Made by a program: the position numbers and the translations under genes | In this document: one piece after another, positions 1-5,099 of the stretch | Layout: each line of letters opens with the position of its first letter | How positions within the stretch are numbered: position 1 is the stretch's first letter | Origin: a bacterium | Lineage (GTDB): Bacteria > Bacteroidota > Ignavibacteria > Kapaibacteriales > UBA2268 | Assembly (NCBI GenBank): GCA_024710535.1 | Contig: JANJUO010000445.1 | Location: 1 to 5,099 of the forward strand | DNA length: 5,099 nt | Direction of reading: 5' to 3' | Notes under the pieces: generated by a model | What the model was told of the DNA's origin: nothing | The model's database searches: none | Seen by the model: only the letters and a program-made list of their open reading frames with translations

Positions 1-540
1 TGCAAAATGGTTTGCAACATTAATATATTGATTTGCAATTTCCGAAGCACGAAACTTATCTGTATCCCAAATAGAAATATAATAGTTACCTTCTTTTGAA
101 TATTCTATTTCTGTGTTCGAAATAAATTCCAAACGAACATCTTCTCTCATTGAGTCAGGAATATCATATACTTTGTGCAGGTCGAATTCATCAATTATTG
201 AATCTATAACACTTCTACTATTCAAAACTACAAGAAATGAATAACTTTCCCCACCGGTTTGCTGACCAAGTTTTGATAATCCAAATTCTTTTAATGTAGA
301 TGACAAACCACCAACAGCACCTTCAAGTCCGCCAACATTATTCGGAGGAACAACATTTATGGTAGATTTATACCAATTAGGCAACCAAAAAGCATATCCC
401 GCCGCCGCAGCGGTAACCAGAAAAACCACTATCATAATATAATACTTATATTTAAATAGCATTGCGGTTATATAAAAACCGTCAAATTCTACACTTTCAT
501 TCTCAATTTCTTTTTCAGACATATTATATTCAAAACTCAT
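1..540 (-). CDS. N-terminal part of a Wzz/GumC-type polysaccharide co-polymerase (3' end outside window)
   Basis: The frame is open from ATG at 540 to the window edge, 180 residues with no stop, so the gene is cut off by the window. After about 30 cytoplasmic residues there is a first transmembrane helix (about 32-52, YYIMIVVFLVTAAAAGYAF), then PNWYKSTINVVPPN (54-67), a glycine-rich stretch (70-98), SFLVVLNSRSVIDSIIDEFDLHKVYD (101-126) and FRASEIANQYINV (163-175). This order is typical of the Wzz domain of chain-length determinant proteins, inner-membrane proteins that control polymer length or export of O-antigen, capsule or exopolysaccharide. Whether it also has a C-terminal kinase domain cannot be seen. 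The start may be ATG 540 or ATG 522 (MSEKEIENES); neither has a clear Shine-Dalgarno. It begins 31 bases after the TldD-like gene with no terminator between, so it may be the next gene of the same transcript or the start of a polysaccharide cluster. Confidence 0.85.
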   Translation of the reverse strand, partial: MSFEYNMSEKEIENESVEFDGFYITAMLFKYKYYIMIVVFLVTAAAAGYAFWLPNWYKSTINVVPPNNVGGLEGAVGGLSSTLKEFGLSKLGQQTGGESYSFLVVLNSRSVIDSIIDEFDLHKVYDIPDSMREDVRLEFISNTEIEYSKEGNYYISIWDTDKFRASEIANQYINVANHFA

Positions 541-571
541 TTTATCAAAATTCAAATTTACTACTTTTTTC

Positions 572-2332
572 TTACTTTTGCATCAGTGGACTTGATATTA
601 TTGGTGGTTTTTTGAAATCTTCATCAGGTGATTTCACTTCCAAATCTTCAAACAACAAATCAGGTGTGATTATCGAACTACCAATATATTGATCGCCACC
701 TGTTATAAAACTCGAGATAACTGAAGTTGCCAATAAATTATAAGCATATTTTTTTGTTCCTGCTTCGATTACATCCTTGAATGACTGCGGGCTAATGCCC
801 TTCAATTCGCCACCACGAATCAATTCTTCCTTTCCATCAACATAAACTTTGTATGCTTCGGTAATTAATAATACATTATTCCCTCTTGGCATTTGAAATC
901 CACTGCCGGACACTCTAAACATAGTAGTAAACATTAAATTCTGGTTCATTACTTTTTTTACAATGATTCCATAAGGCAATTCTCTATCTTTGCACAATTT
1001 TATTAGTCTTTCTTTTAATTCACTTTCACTTTTTTGCTTTTCTTTTTTTACATCCAATAATATATTACTGAACATAGCGGCACCACCTCTGCGGTGACCA
1101 TTAGAATTTCTTACTCTTCTTGTTGGAATTCTTTCTGAAAGAAGATTTTTCAAATAGCCATCTTCAACCAAATTGACATTTTCTGCTTTCAAACCATCAT
1201 CATCAAGCTCGTAATTTCCAAGCAAAAATGTGTTTTCATATTTTTTCAAATCGGGAACATCTTTCAAAGACATAAATTCAGGCATAACTCTTCCGCCAAT
1301 TTTCGATTGAAATGCAGAATATCTGTCATTTTGTTGGGTTCCACCTTCTGTCAAAGTGGCTCTTTGTGTAACAAGATTTGGAGCAAAAACTTGAGCAATT
1401 GCTTCAGCAGCAGCTTGACTGGAAAACAATACAGGACCTGAATATGGCTCTTCCAAATCTTTGGCATTCAACATAAATTTAAGTTTGGACGCAACTTCTT
1501 TTGTTGCTATCATCAAAGAATCTTTAGAAGGAAAATCTTTTGGATTCACAGTAAATGTAGTGAAAAAGTTTGATAAAGGCATACCGTCATTTGCTTGCGA
1601 AAATGCTGCAATTTCCATTCCTGCATAATATTCCGAATTAATATATTCCATTCCTTCAGAATTAACATAATAAGAAATTTCAGGCAAATATTCAACACCA
1701 ACCGATGAAGAGCTAATTTCAGGATAATCCAAAAATACACCCGACATTGATTTTACGAGTTCTGCAAAATACTTCATATCAAAATTTGGTGCAATTTCAT
1801 AATTGTAATTTTTCGTTGGTTTAACAACAATGAAATCGTGAGTTGTGTCTTTTCTCATTCTATTTTTCAATGATGCTTCTTTTTTTGAAAAAATTTCAGC
1901 ACTTTGCTTATATGCAGCATCGGTTGCAAGCCACAATTCTCTTCTTAAAGTGCTATAATCAAATTCTACCGGAATACTTCTACTTTTATAAGATTCTTCA
2001 TCATCACTACTTCCAAAAAAACTTAATCCAATATCAAAAAAATTAGAATTATCGAATTTATAATCTCCAACTCTAACCCCAACACTAATTGAAGCAACCT
2101 TCCGATAGCCGCTATCCACAACACTTCCCAAATTTGCTGATGCATTATAAACATCTCTCAATCGAAGCTTATATTCAATATAATATGGCTTTTTTAAACC
2201 TTCCAATACAAGTTCATCCATCGAGCGCTTTAATTCTGCTCTCATTGCTTGTAGAATTTCATTATCTTTTGCATTTTGAGAAAATGAAAATACAAATGCA
2301 AAAAATAAGAAACTTAAAATTAACTTTTTCAT
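572..2332 (-). CDS. Exported TldD/PmbA-family protein lacking the zinc site (TldE-like partner)
   Basis: This 586-residue paralogue of the protein at 2870-4555 resembles it along its whole length: signal peptide (about 1-19, ending FSFSQ), RVGDYKFDN (87-95), LWLATDAAYKQSA (133-145), NDGMPLSNFFTTFTVNP (248-264), YSGPVLFSSQAAAEAIA (297-313), NSNGHRRGG (409-417) and AYKVYVDGKEELIRGG (493-508). The zinc site is absent: the HEIFGH position reads AQVFAP (313-318), and the region of the third ligand (about 538-557) has no cysteine; the only cysteine in the protein is C447. A loop after SNGH is 5 residues shorter than in the partner. The frame is intact with no internal stop, so this looks like a maintained non-catalytic subunit, as PmbA/TldE is to TldD in E. 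coli, rather than a decaying pseudogene. The ATG at 2332 follows AGGA at 5 bases and starts 2 bases after the upstream stop. The proline-containing tail KKPPIISSPL resembles that of the partner. The substrate is unknown. Confidence 0.9.
   Translation of the reverse strand: MKKLILSFLFFAFVFSFSQNAKDNEILQAMRAELKRSMDELVLEGLKKPYYIEYKLRLRDVYNASANLGSVVDSGYRKVASISVGVRVGDYKFDNSNFFDIGLSFFGSSDDEESYKSRSIPVEFDYSTLRRELWLATDAAYKQSAEIFSKKEASLKNRMRKDTTHDFIVVKPTKNYNYEIAPNFDMKYFAELVKSMSGVFLDYPEISSSSVGVEYLPEISYYVNSEGMEYINSEYYAGMEIAAFSQANDGMPLSNFFTTFTVNPKDFPSKDSLMIATKEVASKLKFMLNAKDLEEPYSGPVLFSSQAAAEAIAQVFAPNLVTQRATLTEGGTQQNDRYSAFQSKIGGRVMPEFMSLKDVPDLKKYENTFLLGNYELDDDGLKAENVNLVEDGYLKNLLSERIPTRRVRNSNGHRRGGAAMFSNILLDVKKEKQKSESELKERLIKLCKDRELPYGIIVKKVMNQNLMFTTMFRVSGSGFQMPRGNNVLLITEAYKVYVDGKEELIRGGELKGISPQSFKDVIEAGTKKYAYNLLATSVISSFITGGDQYIGSSIITPDLLFEDLEVKSPDEDFKKPPIISSPLMQK
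1379..1396 (-). other. Degenerate zinc site (AQVFAP, residues 313-318)
   Basis: This is the position equivalent to HEIFGH in the partner, aligned without gaps from the SGP motif at 298-300. Both histidines and the catalytic glutamate are replaced (H to A, E to Q, H to P), while the hydrophobic residue at position four (F) is kept. Three independent replacements in an otherwise intact reading frame indicate long-standing loss of catalysis, not a recent mutation. Confidence 0.85.
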
Positions 2333-2334
2333 AT

Positions 2335-2865
2335 TTATCCTATATTATTTATTTTTTTTAATGCTACTATAAATTCGTTAGGTTTTTGCGTACCAATCAA
2401 TACTTTCCTACCATCTTCTAATATCAATTGCATACCCATATTACCATATACATTATAAGCCATTCCTCTTGGACTAAATCCAAATCTAATTCCCCATCCA
2501 CCATATTCCAAAATAGGAGAATACTTTCGAATGTAATATTCCTTTATTTCACTGAATTCAAATTTTCTGAATTTCAAATGAAATGGAAAATATTTCACAT
2601 AAATTCCATCTTTTTTGACAATTGTTTTTAGATTTGAAAAGAAAAACAAACCCATTAATACAATTGCAAAAAATAGGGACAGCAATACGCTAAAAAGTAA
2701 AACCATATCGCTTGCCGCCGGCTCTCCGAAAGGTATTCCAAAAAATACCTGCTGAATAAAGCCATAACCAAAAACTGCCAATGGCATTAATGACCCAACT
2801 ATTATAATCAATTTAAAAATAATTTGATTATATTTCTGTTTTTCTTCAAAAAGAATTTCACTCAT
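2335..2865 (-). CDS. Small two-helix membrane protein with PH-like tail (DUF6141-like)
   Basis: This 176-residue protein has two hydrophobic helices (about 15-43 and 53-78), joined by a loop GIPFGEPAASD. A soluble C-terminal domain of about 95 residues follows: VKKDGIYVKYFPFH (83-96), IKEYYIRKYSPILEYGGWGIRFG (107-129), MAYNVYGNMGMQLILEDGRKVLIGTQKP (135-162). The YGGWGIR, AYNV-GN-G and L-DG-K-LIGTQ-P motifs match, from memory, the Bacteroidota family DUF6141, whose tail resembles bacterial PH domains. The function is unknown. I chose the ATG at 2865, 4 bases after the stop of the peptidase gene. An in-frame ATG at 2946 would overlap that gene by 77 bases and add 27 low-complexity residues that are only its tail read in another frame. 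No Shine-Dalgarno is visible before 2865, so translation is probably coupled to the gene before it. The stop lies 2 bases before the next gene, placing this protein between the two TldD-like genes. Confidence 0.85.
   Translation of the reverse strand: MSEILFEEKQKYNQIIFKLIIIVGSLMPLAVFGYGFIQQVFFGIPFGEPAASDMVLLFSVLLSLFFAIVLMGLFFFSNLKTIVKKDGIYVKYFPFHLKFRKFEFSEIKEYYIRKYSPILEYGGWGIRFGFSPRGMAYNVYGNMGMQLILEDGRKVLIGTQKPNEFIVALKKINNIG
2338..2341 (-). promoter_or_regulatory. Ribosome binding site of the zinc-less TldD-like gene
   Basis: The minus strand reads AGGA, then five bases (TAAAT), then ATG at 2332. The AGGA lies inside the last codons of the preceding membrane-protein gene, whose TAA stop (2335-2337) falls between the site and the start. 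It fixes the start of the signal peptide and suggests that translation of the two genes is coupled. Confidence 0.6.
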
Positions 2866-2869
2866 AGAA

Positions 2870-4555
2870 CTAATTTGCTTTTTTTGAAATTGGTGATGGT
2901 AAAAGTGGTGGCTTTGCTTGTGATTTTTGCTTCTTCTGAACTTCAATCAATGAAACCAACAAGCTTGGTGAGCAGGCAGAAACCGGTACACCGCCCGACT
3001 CGGCACCACAAATCCCATTAAAAATACCCATATCATCTGCAGCTGCAATAATATTTGTAAATGTTGTCAATGGAGTACCAATCAAATCCACACCGCGAAC
3101 AAGTTCGTCAGGTCTGCCATCAACATAAACTTTGTAAACTACCAAAGGAGTAACATTGAATGCATTTGGAATTGTTCTATCTGTAAAAGTAAAACCGCCG
3201 GAAACCTGATCGAAGTATAGACCATATTCTTTATTTTGCTTTTTGGCTTCTTCAATTAATATCTCTCTTAATTTTTTTTCAGAAACAGTTTGAGTGGCTT
3301 CAACAATCAAATTCGACTGTCTGGACACAGGCGAATATCCTGCTTGGGCTCTGCCATGTCCATTTGAAGTATTGAATCCTTCAATTGGCGAACGAGACAT
3401 CAAGAAATTCGAAAAAATTCCATTTTTTACAGTTTCTACTTTTTGAGACTTAATTCCTTCATTATCATAAACATAATATCCTGCAATTTCTTGCCCTTTC
3501 AAAGTTTTGATTGTAGGGTCAAAAATCACATTAATAAATTCAGGCAATATTTTCTTACCGATAGATTGTTTGAAAGTTTGGCTCGAATTTGGGTCTTTTT
3601 CTCTGTGGCCTTCCACTCTATGCCCGAAAATTTCATGAAAAAACACACCGCTTGCCGGTCCGGAAAGTATAGCAGGTCCGGAAAAAGTAGTTGCAAGTGG
3701 TGCTTTTCTTAATTTATCAAGTAAATCAATCATTTTATCTATATCTTGTGCAATTTTTTGCTCATTTGGCAACCCATCTGGATTAAAAGAAAAATAAGTT
3801 TCATAAAGAGGCAAACTCATACCATCATCAGATTTTGTTTGAGCAGTTACATAAAGTCTGCAATTCGATTCCCATTCAACGATTTGGCTTCCTTCAGTAG
3901 AAATAAATCTTTTTGTTTGAATCGATGTCATAAACGATACATTTGCACTATAAATCCACTGATAATCGAGAAATTTTGCTGATAGTTTTCTAAGAATTTC
4001 TTCCCATTTCTTAGTATCTACGGTAAATTTAATCTCATTTCCGGTAAAAACAACAGGCTTTTCGATTGAAAAATCTGCTGATGAATCTTCTTCAGCAACT
4101 TTAACTGCTTTATTTGTAATAACTTTCTCATATCTTTCAATTGCGGCTTTGAAGCGTCTGTCGGTAGCAAACCATAAACTATTTCGGATTGCCTTTTCAT
4201 TATTATCCAAAGGCAAACTTATAGTTCCGCCACCAAATGTAAATGAAAATGGATTTCCACGAATGATATGAGTATTATCAAGTTTATTGTCGCCTACGCG
4301 TAAATCTATATCAAGCATACGCTTAGTATCGTTGTTTGACGAACGAATTTTACCAAATGATGCCGAAATAGTATTCGACTCAACATCGGTTATTGTGTAA
4401 GAAATAAAATATGGCTTAATCTTCTCTTTTGATAGTTCCATCATGGTTCTATCCAATTCTTTTTTTGCTGAGGTAACAATAAAATCGTCTTTTGCAACCA
4501 TATTGCTGATAAGAATCAGCATCAAAAAAGCCATTAAATATTTGTTTTTAAACAT
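2870..4555 (-). CDS. Exported TldD-like zinc metallopeptidase, catalytic member of the pair
   Basis: This is a 561-residue protein of the TldD/PmbA (U62) peptidase family. Residues 1-21 form a signal peptide (a basic start, then a hydrophobic stretch), with likely cleavage near VA-KDD and no lipobox cysteine, so it should act outside the cytoplasm; E. coli TldD is cytoplasmic and about 480 residues. The N-terminal domain carries RVGDNKLDN (86-94) and LWFATDRRFKAA (127-138). The C-terminal domain carries FSGPAILSGPASG followed by HEIFGH (H307, E308, H312), the HExxxH zinc site; SNGHGRAQ (397-404); VYKVYVDG (473-480); and ICGAESGGVPVS (515-526), where C516 matches the cysteine known as the third zinc ligand in E. 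coli TldD. All expected catalytic residues are present. The ATG at 4555 is preceded by AAGG, 7 bases upstream, and begins the signal peptide. The stop is 4 bases before the next gene. A paralogue at 572-2332 lacks the zinc site. The substrate is unknown. Confidence 0.92.
   Translation of the reverse strand: MFKNKYLMAFLMLILISNMVAKDDFIVTSAKKELDRTMMELSKEKIKPYFISYTITDVESNTISASFGKIRSSNNDTKRMLDIDLRVGDNKLDNTHIIRGNPFSFTFGGGTISLPLDNNEKAIRNSLWFATDRRFKAAIERYEKVITNKAVKVAEEDSSADFSIEKPVVFTGNEIKFTVDTKKWEEILRKLSAKFLDYQWIYSANVSFMTSIQTKRFISTEGSQIVEWESNCRLYVTAQTKSDDGMSLPLYETYFSFNPDGLPNEQKIAQDIDKMIDLLDKLRKAPLATTFSGPAILSGPASGVFFHEIFGHRVEGHREKDPNSSQTFKQSIGKKILPEFINVIFDPTIKTLKGQEIAGYYVYDNEGIKSQKVETVKNGIFSNFLMSRSPIEGFNTSNGHGRAQAGYSPVSRQSNLIVEATQTVSEKKLREILIEEAKKQNKEYGLYFDQVSGGFTFTDRTIPNAFNVTPLVVYKVYVDGRPDELVRGVDLIGTPLTTFTNIIAAADDMGIFNGICGAESGGVPVSACSPSLLVSLIEVQKKQKSQAKPPLLPSPISKKAN
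3620..3637 (-). other. HExxxH zinc-binding site (HEIFGH, residues 307-312)
   Basis: These codons encode H-E-I-F-G-H. In the TldD family the two histidines bind zinc and the glutamate is the catalytic base. The site lies 15 residues after the S of a conserved SGP motif (292-294). The same SGP-anchored position in the downstream paralogue reads A-Q-V-F-A-P, without any gap in the alignment, so the two sites can be compared residue by residue. Confidence 0.92.
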
Positions 4556-4562
4556 TTTAAAA

Positions 4563-4566
4563 CCTT
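4563..4566 (-). promoter_or_regulatory. Ribosome binding site of the catalytic TldD-like gene
   Basis: On the minus strand the short gap reads AAAGG, then seven bases, then ATG at 4555. This is the only purine-rich Shine-Dalgarno match in the 19-base gap. It supports the ATG that begins the signal peptide rather than a later methionine such as residue 8. Confidence 0.6.
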
Positions 4567-4574
4567 TATATTAA

Positions 4575-5099
4575 TTATTCTAATTCATTTTTGCTTGCTT
4601 TCTGAACAATCATTTCCGCAGCAGCACAAATCAATGCTAATGCTAAAAATAATTGCCAAAGTTCTGTTCCACTTCTCGATCTAATTATACTTTTTGAAAT
4701 TGTGGTATAATCGTCAATAAATTCGGGCTTGATTTCCAAAGTAGTCTTAGAACTTAAGTAACTTGTAATTTTATCTTTAGGGATCAAATCCAATTTAGAC
4801 TCGGTATTCAATAAATTTACTGAAACTTGACTAATAATTCTGCCTGTTGAACTAAAAATATTATAAACACCGGGTATTTTTATTTCATCAAATTTCAAAA
4901 ATGCACCTGATGGCAAATCGGCTACTTGCCTATAAAATTCATTTCCATTTGGATCAACAATTTTTACATTGTCAATATTTTTGAATTTCTTGGGAATATT
5001 GACTGTGATTTCATTACCTGCAATTGCCATTATACTTGAGCTTTCGGTTGCTGTCAGATAAGTAATGCCGCGATACAAAATAATTGGGAATAAACTCGT
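4575..5099 (-). CDS. C-terminal part of a BatA/VWA-type membrane protein (5' end outside window)
   Basis: The frame is open from the window edge to a TAA stop at 4575-4577, giving 174 residues with no in-frame stop, so this is the tail of a longer protein. A TTG at 5078 is only an internal leucine codon. The visible part begins LFPIILYRGITYL, then a probably beta-rich region of about 120 residues (VNIPKKF, VKIVDPNGNEFYR, PGVYNIF), and ends with GTELWQLFLALALICAAAEMIV and a short charged tail. An LF-P-LLYR segment, a beta-sandwich and a final G-x-ELW plus one transmembrane helix is the C-terminal layout I know from Bacteroidota proteins with an N-terminal BatA domain and often a VWA domain, usually 600-750 residues. 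Those domains would lie outside the window and are not seen. It is followed 19 bases later by the peptidase gene, so the two are probably co-transcribed. Family recognition is moderate; the function is not known to me. Confidence 0.7.
   Translation of the reverse strand, partial: TSLFPIILYRGITYLTATESSSIMAIAGNEITVNIPKKFKNIDNVKIVDPNGNEFYRQVADLPSGAFLKFDEIKIPGVYNIFSSTGRIISQVSVNLLNTESKLDLIPKDKITSYLSSKTTLEIKPEFIDDYTTISKSIIRSRSGTELWQLFLALALICAAAEMIVQKASKNELE

Noticed and set aside
553..560. TAAATTTG on the minus strand, matching the Bacteroidota -7 promoter consensus TAnnTTTG, before the Wzz gene
   Set aside because: It lies only 12 bases before the ATG, leaving almost no leader, and no convincing -33 TTTG element is present at the proper distance. 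Such matches are frequent in AT-rich DNA.
541..571. Possible terminator or small RiPP precursor gene near the TldD-like genes
   Set aside because: The 31-base gap has a run of T but no inverted repeat. None of the gaps (2 to 31 bases) can hold a precursor peptide gene. No substrate candidate is visible in the window.
462..692. Plus-strand open frames, for example 462-692, 2089-2361 and 3443-3712
   Set aside because: They lie antisense to well-supported genes, give low-complexity Phe/Ser/Tyr/His-rich proteins, and lack recognisable domains.
2866..2946. Upstream ATG at 2946 as the start of the small membrane protein
   Set aside because: It would overlap the peptidase gene by 77 bases and add a His/Lys/Gln-rich stretch that is only the out-of-frame reading of the peptidase tail. 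The ATG at 2865 starts a natural MSEILFEE N-terminus at a 4-base gap.
4575..5078. A complete 167-residue gene starting at 5078
   Set aside because: The codon at 5078 is TTG and the same frame stays open to the window edge with family-like sequence (LFPIIL), so this is the tail of a longer gene.
1..5099. CRISPR arrays, tRNA/rRNA genes, insertion sequences, tandem repeats
   Set aside because: Coding sequence fills all but about 56 bases, and I saw no repeat-spacer pattern, tRNA-like cloverleaf or terminal inverted repeats.

Overview
The window is an AT-rich (roughly one-third G+C by eye), very compact stretch in which every supported gene lies on the minus strand, so the order of transcription runs from high to low coordinates. 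The style suggests a member of the Bacteroidota/Chlorobiota/Ignavibacteriota group: a secreted TldD-like pair, a small membrane protein resembling the family I recall as DUF6141, a BatA-type C-terminus, and strong codon bias to A/T. This placement is an inference from gene content; no marker gene is present.

In transcription order the window holds: (1) the C-terminal 174 residues of a protein resembling the BatA/VWA-type membrane proteins (4575-5099, 5' end outside the window); (2) a 561-residue exported TldD-type metallopeptidase with an intact HExxxH site (2870-4555); (3) a 176-residue two-helix membrane protein with a PH-like cytoplasmic tail (2335-2865); (4) a 586-residue exported TldD/PmbA paralogue whose zinc-binding residues are all replaced (572-2332); (5) the first 180 residues of a Wzz/GumC-type polysaccharide co-polymerase (1-540, 3' end outside the window).

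The four gene junctions are 19, 4, 2 and 31 bases. None has room for an ordinary promoter plus leader or for a hairpin terminator, so the five genes are most likely one transcription unit whose promoter lies beyond base 5099.

The most interesting content is the paralogous pair. One copy keeps the zinc ligands and the other has lost them, which parallels the TldD (catalytic) / TldE=PmbA (non-catalytic) heterodimer of E. coli. Here, however, both copies start with a signal peptide and both end in a similar proline-containing tail. A membrane protein gene sits between them with near-zero spacing. A reasonable inference is an envelope- or periplasm-located peptidase heterodimer, possibly working with the membrane protein. 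The substrate is unknown and no precursor-peptide gene is visible in the window.
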